64,000 nt of DNA, taken from contig CM038919.1 in assembly GCA_021904315.1 (NCBI GenBank), positions 8,866,001-8,930,000 of the forward strand, in the 5' to 3' direction. This stretch comes from Sphagnum magellanicum (lineage: Eukaryota; Streptophyta; Sphagnopsida; Sphagnales; Sphagnaceae). Under the pieces are notes generated by a model that was given only the letters and a program-made list of their open reading frames with translations, searched no databases and was not told where the DNA came from. Position numbers and translations under genes: made by a program. Every line of letters starts with the position of its first letter. Within the stretch, counting starts at the first letter, position 1. Below are positions 21,331 to 34,769 of this stretch, piece after piece.

Positions 21331-24300
21331 CACTACGTGTCAAATAATTTTATTTTATTTTTTCAAAATCCACTTTATGTTCACTTCTCAAAGGTTTTTC
21401 ACCTTCTAATTGGTCTTCCTCTCATCACTCATGACGCATAATCTCTCGTTTCTTTTTTCCTTCATGTTCATCATCCACACAAATGGAGTTTATAAATTTT
21501 CATCCATTGATAATAGGGAATTACTTGTTTTTTCATCCATGTTTACAAGTTGGTTACAAGTTTTTTCATCCACAAACAAGAATGTTACAACATCACTTTC
21601 AAACATTTGCATTGGGAGTTTTGTCGAGTAACCATCTCAAGGGGCATGAACATCAAGACTCATTATGATACTCAAAATGCTCTCACAAGTTCCCTAGTCC
21701 TTTATCTTCCTCTTGTTATTTTCATTCACATAGTCCTTTAGTTATGAATCTAACTAACATCAGAGGCTCCAACTTCACATCTAGTTGATACTCCACTTTT
21801 CAAAGACTCACAACAACTTGCAATTCCATAACCCTAGCATTTATATTAAAATTTTTGGCCTATTTGAATGTTGATGAAAATTTAACAATGACCGATATTC
21901 TTATTCCAAAAAGAAAGAACAAAACAATGCAACATCCTAAGTGAATTTTGAGATGTACATAAACTCTACAAACTCACATTTTATGTGTCTAATGAAGCCT
22001 TTAAGGGTAGCGTTCCAAAAAATTGTGAATGTATGGAGCTAAAGGTGTTCAATGTCCACCTAATGAAACATCGAGGTGCTATTTTAATGTCTTGAAGTTG
22101 GACTCAATTACAATGAACTAGGGAGTTCACCCAGTTTTCATTAGGTTTAAATTATCATAAGAAAATTATAACCTATACATTGTCACTAATGCACAAAGGA
22201 GGCAAAAAATTGGTATCAAAGTACAAAGTGGGCACCTTTGATCCATGCCTCAATCATATTTCAATATCATGGTCAAGAACACCAAAAGGAAAGCACCAGT
22301 GTTGAGCAAATATATGTTTTATCACATATCAATATATGGTAATGGTATAGAATTTTTAACATTCTTTCAATACCAAAATGATATAGGTATAGAATTTTAA
22401 ATCATTATGGTATGAATACAATCATATTTATAATTTTAAAATAATATGAATGTAAATAACACAAAGACCTACAACATGTATTGAACATGAATATTGATAT
22501 TATGTGAAAAAATCATTGTATTTTAAAATGTCATATTTCAAATATTTAGTTAAAAGGTAGCTTCAACACATGTTTGCCCAATAATTAATTAATTTTGAAA
22601 TTTTCATTTCAAGAATAAAATTCCTCAATATTTCAAAAAAATCACTTTGCTTCACAAAATGTGTTCTTTGAAAAAAATATTTTGCTAAAATTTCGTCATT
22701 TTTAAAGCTAATATAATTAATGTTGAAGCCACCAAGTTACTATGGCATCTTGCGTGAAAATGTTTGACTTTATACTTGGCTTCAAATTTCTACTAAACAA
22801 ATGGAACCAAGTGAATACACTCACCTTAATTTCCTAGCAAAGGTACATGCAAAAACAATTATTTCATATGTTTCAACTATTAAAGGATATACTTCAAAAT
22901 TTTAATGTTGATATCCAATAGTATGTCAATATCCATTCACACTTCAAAAACTTTTTCAAAATTATATTTGCCAAATGGGCTTCTCCTTTTGCACAAATAA
23001 CATGATCAACTAACCAATCTCTACATCTTCCTTGGATGTTCATCCACCTTAATCTTTGCCCCATCATTTTCCTTAAGTGTTTCATCCTCTTGAGTACTTA
23101 AATCAAGTTTTGTCATTAATTTTAATTTGGATCCTCACCTTCAACTCATACAAGACCCATGCAACAAGAGAAGTAATTTTTTAAAACATTGTTTGCAACC
23201 AAAATAATAATCATCCATAAGAAGATGCAAAAGAAAATGCCTAAGAAAATTTATCCAAATCTAGTTATAAAATATATGTGAATTAAAAAAATTTAATAAT
23301 ATTTCTATATCTTAAGCTACACATTGAAACCCAAATATAAAAATCTAGGATTTTTTATATTTTTTTCACTTCTAGCAATTGAAACCTTCAAAATCATTTT
23401 TTTAAATTTTTCTTTTTGAAAAATTTCACCAATATAAAAAGATAAAAGATAATAAATATTGGAGGTAATTCATCACATCCTTGTACTAATGTTTGTTGTG
23501 GTAAATTTTTGCCATTTGGCAAAACTATTAAATTTCAAAAAAATAGTTTATTTTCACATGTTATCAGCTATTTTTTCCCTCATTTTTAGCAATTCAAAAC
23601 CTCCAAAATCACTTTATTTACTATTTTCTTTTTTTTTCAAATTTTTTTTTTTCCAAAAACATTCACCAATTTCTAAAAACTCACCATGTTTTTGTACATT
23701 GTTCAAGAAAGTATTTATGATATAGAAGGATTTTAATAAATTTATATTTACTTAGCTAGTCTATCCAAATGTGGCGAATTTAATGTCTTTGTGGATGATT
23801 GCCATTGTGGCAACATTACAAAATTGAAAAAAAAAACACATTGCTTTCCATACAACAATTTTTTAATATTTTAAACATAACAATCAATCCAAAAACATGG
23901 ACATGTGCTTATTAAATGACAAAAAAACTAATCATGTAATTAAAGGATCATTCTCAAGTTGAACAAATAGATTTGGATACTTAGACTTTTGAAATTTGAA
24001 TGTCTCTGAAAATGAACAAGTTATAGTCACCAAGTTTCACAACTTTAGAACATATTCAATTGAATCTTGTTATAACAAGAAATCTATTATTGCATGTTCA
24101 CATTTCTAAACTAAGCACAATTTTTAAGAATTGAAATTTTTTATTCATTAGTAATGTCATTAAATGTAAAATTAAATTGCAAAATCTTGTGCCATGTTTA
24201 CTCTTTTTAATGGCATATTTGTGTGTTAGCCTTTCACAATAGATTTAAACAATATTTTTATTAATACCAAAAGCTTGTCCATCCTTCCAAAAAAATTGTC

Positions 24301-27300
24301 AACCAAAATATAATTGAGAAATTTGATAATATGAAGGTTATAAATATTTCCAACTTTAAAATAAATATTAAGGTCATTGACAAATAAAAAAGAAAAACCT
24401 CTCGAGATTAAGAAAGAGAGAACAACAAAAACTTAAAAATAAAACTAAGGAGGAGTGGTTTAAGGGTCAAATCAACATATATTCTACAAGTCCAATAAAT
24501 ATAAATTCAATCTTGCATTAAATTTTGTTTACATCAAGTTGTGAATTTGTTTTTGCATTTGTTGGAATGACATAAAATACTTGCAAAAAGATGCACAAAA
24601 GGACATAAATTAGTCAACATTTATGCACCACATGTTCATTATTATTCTAAAAAATTAACTTCAATTGATCATTATAATAACCACTTGTTTTGAAAATTTT
24701 GAACAAATTTAATAGTTGAGATGAACAACTTTTAGATGGATTAGTAAAAGAAAAACAATTCTTTGAATGTTAATACTATTTCATAATCTCAATGAAAATG
24801 AATGTAATTATAATAGGCACATCAATCTACTATATATTTATGAAGAAAGTTTTTGGGCTTTCATTTGTTTATAGAACATTTGAAAATGAATTATTTAAAC
24901 AACTAGGTTCAAACTGGAGCTTTCCAAGATTCACAAAATAAAATTACCAATGTTGTTACAACCAATACTTGGAAACATGACCAACTTGTGGGAGTCGTGA
25001 GAAAGACTTCATGGGACATGGAACATGGGAGAATTTCAAAACTTCAAATGGAGAATGCAAATTCATTTTCAATATCTAAGCTTCAAGACATTTCCAATGG
25101 TACATTGTGTTTGTTCAATTTGCACCATGTTTACTATTTACATTTTTGTCCAAAAGATTTGAAATATTTTAGAACCCAACTTTCAAAGTGAATCTCACTT
25201 GGGAGTGCTTGGGATACACTTATTTTGCACTATCCCAACTTGTGAAAATGTGTTTAAGTCTTAGGACACTCTTTGTGACTTATTTCCTTATCTTTGTGTC
25301 TTAGTTTTGCTTTTGGCCCATTTTCTACATGGGAGCATGCAACTTTTTATTATTTCAATACAAACATTTTTTTGTGACTCTTAAGAGCTAATCACACACT
25401 CAAATTAGGGTTGCAACATTCTTTCACGTTTTAAAAAAAAGGTCAGTGTCTTCATTAATGCTATGGGTTCGACTATGAACCTTCACTATTTTCATGTATT
25501 TTGGGTGAAGCCCATTTAACACTTCTCTTGGTAAGCCACTTTAACAAGTTAACAAGTTATGTTAAACTCCATGATCATTTCAAGCTTATGTTGCAAACCC
25601 ACAACAAGGGTTGCAAACCCATCTTTGGACTTGCATCAACTTATCTTTCATGATTGAGTCCTATTGAAACTTAAACTTCTTGAGACTTGTGGAATTTTTG
25701 ACCACGAAAACATGGGAAATATGGAGTCAAATGACCTTTGATTTGAGAATGCAATAGGACATTAAAAATATTTTGATAAAAATTACAAGATGGCGTGGTC
25801 ACATGCTCAAAATAAATTTATTTTTGAAAGAGTTATGATGCTTCAAAAATTATGAGACAATTCTTTTTAGAAGTTCAATTTGGGATTCCTAGGAGGTTTG
25901 GCCATTTCAATGTAACCTTCATGGACAATCACAAAATATGAGTTATAAAAAAAAATTGGTGACTCTTCCTAAGTTTGGGTCATGTGAATTCTAGATGAAT
26001 CCATGGTTAATTGATGATCGAATTTGGTTCCAAATGCACAAACCACCTTGCTCTATTGGTTTGTGCGTTTTCAGACGTTTGAAAGTTCAACTTGAGGATT
26101 TTGTCCTAGTCCCATCCCAAAGTTTTTACATTTTGTTTTGCCACATTTTATCCTTCTCAAACCATGAAGCCCGTTGTTGCACTTTTGGTAGATTATTGAA
26201 AAGCCATGAATGAGGTGGTGTGCATGTTTGTTAGTTCACATCTTTTTAACCAACATAGCAAAATATATTTAATTTATAATACTTTTTGTCATTGGAAAAC
26301 AACTCCAAAAATGATTTTTCCACAATTGGGTTTTCTAGACAATCATACTTCTCAGAGACTTGAAGAGGTTTTTGGATTCAAGTTATATCCTTTAAAGCCT
26401 TGAAGGTGATCAACTTGAGCCAATGGCACAGGGCCTTTTAATTCTAATGAAAAGTGGGTGAAATTCAGCTCATCTACTTAATTATGGATCAGATTCATAA
26501 TGATAGTTTAGACTAAAGCTGTAACCCCAAGACATAAATTGTTTAGTTTCATTTCCAAACTAAACAAGTTCAATTTTAAATTTCAGTTCAATTTAATTTA
26601 GCTTAGATTTTAGTTGATTTCAACTTTGATACTACATGTGTAATGTTGGCACTACAATTTAGACTTAAACTTTGGGCTATGAAATTCCAAGATTTAGTTT
26701 TGGAATTGATATACACAATCCACAAAATTAAAACCCCAAAAGAATAGACTCAACCTCAATTTCTAGATTTAAAAGATTAATGAAATATCAATGCCAAACA
26801 TCAAAACCAATTGAAAATAAGCAATATTTTTAAAATAAAAAATTTAGTAAAAGAAATCAGATTTGCAAACTAAAACAAATTTAGCTTCAAAGTCAACAAA
26901 GCCATGGTGGGTTGAACCACAATTAACAAGTAAAAACATTTTTTTCATTTTTTTAATTAATTTTTGAAAATGGAAAGAGTTCTCAAAAGTCAAAACCAAG
27001 GTGAATTATTAGTCCAGGTGGTTTGCTATTAGTAATATTTGACCTTTTATGGTCTGAGTTTCATACGAATGGGTGGTGAGGCTTGCGAAAGCAGTAAATA
27101 CGAAATCTTGGATATGAGAAAATATTGTTGTAGGGTCAAACACTGAGTAGCAAGCAAGTCTTGTTCAATTTATATCTTTCTCAAGACAATTGTGATGCAT
27201 AAAGTTCACAATTCAACAACACTCCTAATGACATGCATCTATCGCCTCATGCGACCTTATTTTGGTAATACCCTCGACCCCACACAACTTTACTCCAGAG

Positions 27301-27371
27301 TTTCAATCTACAACTTAGTCCTTAGCCATGAAATGATAAAAGCATTTGCATGCTCATGTGACAGATTATGT
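21331..27371. other. AT-rich intergenic desert
   Basis: No gene recognised over about 6 kb. It contains many A and T tracts, and short frames of 60-90 codons with no family resemblance. No terminal repeats or clear element boundaries were identified by eye. Confidence 0.5.
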
Positions 27372-27512
27372 AAGATTATGTCATTATAATGTGGTCAAGA
27401 AAATGACATCATCTTGGTCACCATTACTGTGGAGTGTATAGATAGATAGATGATCATCACTGGAAGATTATGTCATATAATGTGATCAAGAAATATGACA
27501 TATACTCTGCTG
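27372..27512. repeat. about 90-bp tandem duplication
   Basis: AGATTATGTCATTATAATGTGGTCAAGAAAATGACAT near 27,374 recurs with small changes near 27,463. A (GATA)n tract lies between them at about 27,440. Confidence 0.7.
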
Positions 27513-27662
27513 CCCCTGACCTTAATGTACAAAAATGACAAGTTTCAATTGTCAGAACTAAGGAAAAAAACACAGTAAAAATCATCATATTTCTTCTATA
27601 TTGGGTTTTCATTGTGTAGCCATAAATATACAAGGTTCATTAAAGATTTGTATTTCATGTCT

Positions 27663-28260
27663 GGTTTATAGACATATATTTGGCTAAATCTTCCCCTTTG
27701 GTATGATTGCCATATTTTTGTATGTCTTCCTACTATGGATGATTGCCACTCAACCTCCATTTAAAAAATTACTTGAAAAACACCAATTGATATCAGGTAA
27801 AATGTATACTTAGTACTATAGACTAAGTATAAATCGTTTATAGCCAGATTTGGCTAAAGATTCCTACATATGATTGCCATTTTTTCTACATCTTCCTATA
27901 AACAAACGATTGGACACTTTTAGGCTACATAAAAGAAATCCCTAAAAAAATCATCGATTGATATTAAACCTATACACACGGTTTATAGCCATATTTGGCT
28001 AAATCTTCATACAAATGATCATCATTTTTTCTTCATCTTCTTATAGGCTACATTAAAAAAAAGTACTTTACTTACTACTCATGTTTGACGCTAATTAAAA
28101 AATCAATTATTTGGATAAAATTTGCCAAACATTAGTGGTGGGTACAGTAAGGATATACCTAGTAGACATGGTTTATAGCCAGATTATGGTAAATAGTCCT
28201 AGGGACGATTCGCCACTTTTTCTACATCTTGATAGGGATGATCGCCACTTTGGCTACAAA
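27663..28260 (+). repeat. Four diverged repeats with a TTTGGCTA motif, upstream of MAP70
   Basis: Units begin GGTTTATAGCCA.ATTTGGCTAAA, then ..CCTA..(G)ATTGCCA.TTTTT.TACATCTTC, then GG..GAT.GCCACT and GGCTAC. Starts are at 27,663, 27,835, 27,979 and 28,170, with spacing of 145-190 bp. The core TAGCCAGATTTGGCTA is a near-perfect 16-bp palindrome; an exact version is at 49,076-49,091. Confidence 0.7.
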
Positions 28261-28354
28261 CAAAATTCCCTTAAAAATCAAATAAAATAAAAAACGTTGA
28301 TTGATAGATATTAAACGTATACAGAGTACGGAAGACATACCTGTACAAACGGAG

Positions 28355-28394
28355 GTACCTAGTAGGTACCTACTACCTACCTACCTACCTACCT
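28355..28394. repeat. TACC microsatellite with a perfect palindrome
   Basis: AGTAGGTACCTACT at 28,361-28,374 is a perfect palindrome, followed by five or six TACC/CTAC units. Confidence 0.75.
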
Positions 28395-28450
28395 GTTGTC
28401 TTCAACCCCTTTTTCAAAAAAAATTTACCCGTGAGCTCTTTGTGGCCAAC

Positions 28451-28472
28451 GGGCCGGGTATGTTCCCGGCCC
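28451..28472 (+). promoter_or_regulatory. GC-rich hairpin in the MAP70 promoter/leader
   Basis: GGGCCGGG and CCCGGCCC are exact 8-bp arms around a 6-nt loop. It marks the point where AT-rich DNA gives way to the GC-rich 5' region of MAP70. Whether it is in the transcript is not known. Confidence 0.5.
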
Positions 28473-28859
28473 TGCTCGCTACGCTCTAGGGTTGTTTGCG
28501 GGGGGCAAGACCGTGTCCACGCTCGTCGTCGTGAGGAGAAGTTGAAGAAGAAGGGAGGGGAAGAGAACGCGCAGAAAGCATTGTGGGGCGGAGGGAAGCA
28601 AATGACGCATGCGCAGTGGGCGGGAATGACAGTAGTTTTGCCATTGCGTCTGCGCTTCTTGTTGTCATGTCACTCGCATTGTGTGGAAATGAGGACCCCA
28701 GTCGTGGAACACAAGCAAGTGGCAACAGCTGGTACTACTTCCTCCATGGCGTTGACGAGGTTCTCGTGCGCCTTATTGTAGGAGAGGAGTTTTGGTTCTA
28801 CTATTGGTGGCGGGTCTGTAGTTGTTGTGGAAGGAAGCTGGTAAGTACTTAAAGTAGGT
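28473..28859 (+). promoter_or_regulatory. MAP70 promoter and 5' leader
   Basis: A GC-rich, CpG-containing stretch before the MAP70 start. No TATA box seen. Frames here on both strands are GC-driven. A strong donor-like GCTG|GTAAGT at about 28,839 lies about 20 nt before the start codon. If used, it would remove that ATG, so an alternative first exon is conceivable. Confidence 0.5.
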
Positions 28860-31800
28860 ATGGCAGATTCACTTGGTGGTAGTTTAGAAGATGACAATGC
28901 TGCAATGGATGGCATCTACAATAATGGTAGGCAGTCGTCGTCGTCGTCGTCGTCTTTGGACAATGGAGGCTTCTTGTTTTCCTTGGGGAGCTTCTCCAAG
29001 ATGGCGGCAGACTCGAAACCTAAGCGCAGAAGTATAGGACGTGCCTGTCCGGAAAGTGATGAGATAATGAACCTGCTTCATGGTTCGGATCCAGTCAAAG
29101 TGGAGCTGAACCGGCTGGAGAACGAAGTTCGGGGTAAGCCTGACAACACACACCACACCACACGGGATTGTAGCAATGTTGTGCACTGAACCAGATGTTG
29201 GAACTTACACAGGTGCAGATTCAGTGCCTTTTTAAGCGAGTCCTTGAATGTTTTGTTAGCTGTTTTCCGTTGCAGACTCCCAGAGCATTCTTACAAACAT
29301 GCGGTGAATTGAAATATGGACTGCAATTTCCATAAATGTGCATTGCCATATGGGCCGAGAAGAGAGAACCTTACAGCTGTTGATTTGAAATGCAAGAGAA
29401 GTTCCAGATCTGGAAGGCTTACTGCTACTCTTCCTTTGAAGGATACGAATTGTGCAGGCTGGATGCTAGACTCACTTCTATCTAACTTAGTTCACTACAG
29501 GAAGCTTTTCTTCTGCTTCACTAGCATAAGGAAATTCCTTGGTTGTTAGCTCTATAGAAGTGGCTTTTTGTTTCAAGAGGCTTCTTCTATGTGTGTGTGA
29601 AAAGAACTTTTCTGACATGGTGTTCATGTCTCTGGATTTTAGATAAGGACCGAGAACTGGCAGAGGCCTATACTGAGATAAAAACTTTGAAGTCCACTGA
29701 GCGTTCAAAAGAAAAAGCCTTTGAAGAGGTAATCCCCCAATACTCCTTTGTTTGTGGATATGGCAGGCTTGCTCCCTCAAGTACGTTTGACAGAACTGTT
29801 GCCCATTTTTTGGTTTGGAAAGTTTTACTGGAATGAGCAAGTACAACATTGTTGTTATGGCCATTGGCAAGAAGTTGGTACTGCTCACCAGTCTGTTTTA
29901 CCATGGCATACGCAATGGCACACTGTTGTATAACAAGTACTAGTTTGACACTGTGTGTTGCATTTGGAATTCTGCAGGTACGTGAAGAGCTTAAAAAAGT
30001 TATTGAGAAGCTAAAGGCAGCTGAGATTGCATTAGAGAATAAGGTACAAAAATCTGCCAACTTCACAATTGTAGCATTTTTCTCTGCAGTTAGTGTTCAT
30101 GGGTTCTTTGGTCATTTGTGTGCAGCTTTAAAAGCGGTCTTTGGTGTCCTGCAATCTTACAGCTGGAAATGTATGCAGAATCTTGAAGTGAAGAAGATCA
30201 ATGACGAAAAGAAAACAGCTCTTGCTGCACAGTTTGCTGCAGAGGCAACATTGCGACGGGTGCATGCTGCCCAGAAGGATGAGGATCTTCCACCAATTGA
30301 AGCAATCCTTGCACCTCTTGAGGCTGAGCTCAGGCTAACTTACAAAGAGGTAATGTGCCTAGCTGCATTCCTGTATGTGTGCTTGGAAAAATGCTGGCAG
30401 AGATATTTTCAAGAATCGTGATATGGTCAATGAAGTTGCTGCATGGATGTGGAGAGCATTTTACACCACATCAAATTTCTAGTTCTGATGGTTACTGTCA
30501 TGGCAGATAGCAAAGCTGCAGGATGATAATAGGGCCCTGGATCGTCTGACCAAGTCCAAAGAGGCTGCCCTCCTAGTGGCAGAGAGGACAGTGCAGATAG
30601 CTGAGGCAAAGGCTTCCATGGTGGATGACTTGCAGAATCGTAACCAAGAGTTGATGAAACAAATAGAAATCTGCCAGGTTGTGCCTCTATTTCCAGGTCA
30701 ACAGATTGTGCTGCCACATGCAGGGGTCTGTTGGATGTTCATAATGTGTGTAGCAGTAAAGGCAGCTAGCAGCTGGCATTCATGATGAAGGTGATGGTAT
30801 GGTACTTTGTGAGTGATGCTCACCAGGTAATTATTACTATTGTGTTTGTTTGGTTTGCCTCAAAGTGACACAACTACTTTTTGGTTAGCCTACATGTTTT
30901 TTGGGAATTTTTCTGCAGTCAAATTGATGTTATCATGTGGTTACTAGTTGTGAGAAGCCTAAATTTGAGTAAACTTTTGTTGTGGCAGGAAGAGAACAAA
31001 ATACTAGACAAAATGCATCGTCAAAAGGTTGCTGAAGTTGAGAAGTTAAGTACCACCGTAGCAGAATTAGAAGAAGCAGTCCTGGCTGGAGGGGCTGCTG
31101 TGAATGCTGCAAGGGATTATCAACGGCAAGTGGAAGAGTTGTTGGTAAGCATTTGAAACCTGCAATGGTCACAATTAGGAGCACTAGTGGTTTGTTGTTT
31201 GCACAGTGAGCTGGGAGTAAGTCTGGACTTCTGCATTCAGAGTGAGTATCTCTTTGGCAACTGCTCTGAGACACAACATCTCCCAGTATTGAGAAACTAC
31301 ATTGGGTTCACCTAATGCTAAATCCCATGTACAGGAAGGAAAGAAGACACTTGAGCGTGAGCTTGCACGAGCAAAAATATCTGCTAACCGAGTAGCAGTT
31401 GTCGTGGCAAATGAGTGGAAGGATGCCAATGATAAAGTGATGCCTGTGAAGCAATGGCTGGACGAACGGAGATTTCTTCAGGTAAGCAAGACTAGTACAT
31501 AGTCTATGTGCTTAGCTGCATGAGCAATCTCTTTCCTGTATCTGAGCAGTTTGTACTATGAAGGCATTGTCTGTCTCCACATGAATGTGCTAAGGGGAGA
31601 GTCATTCAACATAGGGTCTGTTTCACAATTCTCAACTGTGGATGCAGGGTGAGATGCAGCAACTTCGGGACAAGTTGGCAATAGCAGAGCGTGCTGCAAA
31701 AACAGAGGCTCAACTGAAGGTTGGCCATCAATGCAGAGACTACAGCAAGTTGGAGGCATTTAGTTAACACATATGTTTTTGGGGAGTTTCTGTTGCAGTC

Positions 31801-33218
31801 CCATTGATATGTTTCATGAATTTGCTGCTGGAGTTGTTAACATGAATATGTGAATATGCTGTACAGGAAAAATTCCAATTCCGGTTGAAGGTCCTTGAGG
31901 AAGGATTACGACCATCCACCTCACGCCAGCCCACTGGTGTCAGTGCAGAGGAGACTGTGAGAAGTGCAAGCAATGGTCCAACAAGGCGCCTGTCAACTGG
32001 ATCAGAGGAAGCCTCACGACTATTGACAAATGGTTCCAGACGTCAACGGTCTGCTGTATCTCAGCTAAGGGCTTCAGTGGCTAGCACAACCCTTTTGAGA
32101 AATGGAAGGATGACATCAAAGTCCTTTGATGGCGGCAGACCACTAGATGCTGGTACCTCAAACAGGCTGAGAGCTTTTAGTAATGGATTTGAGGAACCCC
32201 GCACTGGCAGGACAAGTGCTGTTAAACCAACCAACAACCTGGAGGGAGCTGATTTACCATGTGAGAAAGCAGAGGTTGGAGCTTCAGATGGCACAGATGA
32301 TACTGTGTCAGGCTTGCTGTATGATATGCTACAGAAGGAGGTTGTTGCCTTGAGGAAATCAAGCTATGAGAAGGATCAAAGCCTGAAGGATAAGGATGAT
32401 GCTCTTGAGGTATGTAGTCCACTGGTGTATGAGTTTCATAGACAAAGACAACTGAAGCTATTCTAGTAGGAACATCAACCCTTCTTCAGTTACATGTCTG
32501 TTGAATGACTTACAATGCAACTGAGCTTTTCCTTGAATGCTTCTCTTGGCTTCATTCGCAGATGCTCTCAAAGAAAGTGGACACACTTACAAAAGCCATG
32601 GAGGTGGAGGCTAAAAAAATGCGAAGAGAAGTCACAGCTGTGGAGAAAGAGGTTGTAATTTTAAGGGCAGAAAAGGAACAGGAACGTAGGGCTAGACGAT
32701 CCAGCATGACAAAGCCACCTGTAAATAGTTCCTCCAATCCTGCTCCTGGAAGGTGAGGAGTCTACCTTTTCCATGTGTTTTCTTCTCCAAATTGCTCTGT
32801 GCACCAAGCACCCACTAGTGGGCCTTTGCCAAGTATACTCTTCTTCTCCATCTCTGAAAGGAAGTTGATGTGTGGTATCCAGGAGAAAGTGAGTTTCAGG
32901 TAAGAAGTGAGTCCATAGATGGATACAGATTTGTATTTGCTAGCAAAGGCAATTTGTGTTACAAGTCAGTTACACATACATGCCTGTGAAACTCGATCCC
33001 ACAAGTCTTTTATACTGCTAATTCACATATTATCAAAATGTTTCTGTTTCTTGTTCATGGCTGTACATTCATCTCTACTTTTTCCTTAAGGTTCAGGTTA
33101 ATGTTCATCCTTGGGAGGCAAAAGACTCCATAAAAACAAGTTCTTTTGCATTGTTACATTCTTACATTCTTACAATGCTGTGATACTGCTGTTGCTTTGC
33201 AGAACCCAAAGGAGCTAA
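28860..33218 (+). CDS. MAP70: Microtubule-associated protein 70 (MAP70)
   Basis: MAP70 proteins are plant-specific coiled-coil proteins that bind cortical microtubules and shape secondary walls and cell form. Eleven exons fit: 28860-29133, 29643-29728, 29978-30043, 30179-30349, 30507-30677, 30989-31144, 31335-31481, 31648-31719, 31867-32409, 32562-32752, 33203-33218, giving 630 residues (Arabidopsis MAP70-1 is about 620). Most junctions are phase 0. Landmarks: a polyserine tract (residues 26-32); the signature DEIMNLLHGSDPVKVELNRL (about 68-87); coiled coil through AEAYTEIKTLKSTERSKEKA, PPIEAILAPLEAEL, KASMVDDLQN and HRQKVAEVEKL; then VANEWKD, KVMPVKQWLDERRFLQGEMQ; a variable Ser/Arg-rich region (about 390-520); then LLYDMLQKEVVALRK and VDTLTKAMEVEAKKMRREV. 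The end reads PGRTQRS after the last splice; with that intron retained, a TGA follows PGR directly (626 residues). Start chosen as the first in-frame ATG. Confidence 0.95.
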
Positions 33219-34763
33219 AAGTGCTCAGCATCGATGTGACTTTTACTGTTGCAAATAGAGCTGCAGCTTGTTGGAAATTGTCTGGACCTGGGCATGGCTG
33301 GCACTAAGGATTATCTTGAATGTGTAGCATTTATGTGTAGCCAAGATTCCTTCAGGTGTGTATGCCTGTGTGTGCAGACATCTTAAGGACAGGTAGATTG
33401 CAGAGATGATATAGGTGAGCAAGTTGGCCCCCATTATGGCATTTAGAGTAAATGGTTAGTGTTCCTTCAAGAATGGATTTGTGCATCTGCATTGATGTGG
33501 ATTTTGGTCTTCATGTGTACAACTTGACAGAAATCAGACGTCATATGAGATATTGCATAGCTTTTGAAATCTGGGTACATATCTGCAACCTACCTACAGA
33601 AACAAGAGAGAATTTACTTTTGGGTGGGTTCCAAGTTCCAATGCTTCATTTGATAAATCGCAATATGAATTTGCCAATGTGCTTTACAAGCCGTACAATG
33701 TAAAGCAGACAGTATCATTCTCAGTAAGTGGAGTCACTCATGATGGAGCTTAGTTTCAGTGTTGTGCAGGGAGATTCTAATGCATCATGAAGAGGAGAGA
33801 TCTGAGCACAGAGTTGATGGATCCATAGTCTTGAACACAAGGTGGAAGAATGTGGAATGGCAATTAGGGAAGTTCATGTGAATGAGTGGTGCTTTGAAGG
33901 TGATAAGTGAAAAAAAAGGCATAATAATAACAAAAGGCTCCTAGCCCATTTTGTTTGCATTCATAGTTTGGTGACTTGAGAAGCTCCTTAGAAGAAGTTT
34001 GAAATATCTCTAGCTTCTAAAAATTTACCTGGCATTGGTACAAATCTCTTTTTTTTTCAGCAAATTGTTTGACAATACAAGGGCAGCACATTGATTGTCA
34101 CACATGTGGCCCTCATACAAGCATCCATGGTATTTCAGCAATTTTGGATAATCATTCACAAGTTTCTAGAACAAAGGGGAAAAAAAAATTGTTGTGAAAA
34201 AAGAATGAGGTGCATGTTATGTGTGAGTTTCTATCACGTTTCCAGTTTAGAACTTGATGGAATCAAGGCCGAGGTTGGGTAGCACTCCTCAAAATGTAAT
34301 AAAATATTTACATATAGTACCATAGAAAAAGAACTTTGACACAATCACAGACACAACAACAGACAGAGTTTGAAGGCAGTTTGGCCATACCCATCAAAAG
34401 CTCATTGACAATCAAACCTATATCATCGAATCAAGGTTTGTGACACCTGCTAGACAAAGAGAAGGAAAAATCTACTAACACAACATCTGCATTCAAAATT
34501 ACTAGGACTCATGCTCAAAGTTTAGATTGAGTCTAGTTCCAGAGGTGGAAAGGTGAAAAGGTGAGCAAAAAATTAAAATTGAAGCAAAGGGTTCCAAAGA
34601 AAGAAATCTGTGCATATAGTGCTTAAAGAATAAAACTCAAAAGGGTTGGGGCTTCTTGCACACCTAACCAACATGATGATTAATCATGATTTCTTCTTTG
34701 AGGACAGATGGATGTTGATGGATGTTAATTTGATTCTCATGCACAAGGTTCTGATTCCACGCA
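33219..34763. other. MAP70 3' flank / PLMT distal upstream
   Basis: No further coding exon recognised. Composition stays moderate to about 33,900, consistent with a MAP70 3' untranslated region, then becomes AT-rich. Frames of 60-83 codons show no family. Confidence 0.55.
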
Positions 34764-34769
34764 GATGAT

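Noticed and set aside
28431-28915. Several overlapping frames on both strands before MAP70
   Set aside because: They lie in the GC-rich leader/promoter, mostly begin with non-ATG codons and match no family.
29849-30421. 190-codon plus-strand frame
   Set aside because: It runs through a MAP70 intron; only the parts at 29,978-30,043 and 30,179-30,349 are MAP70 exons.
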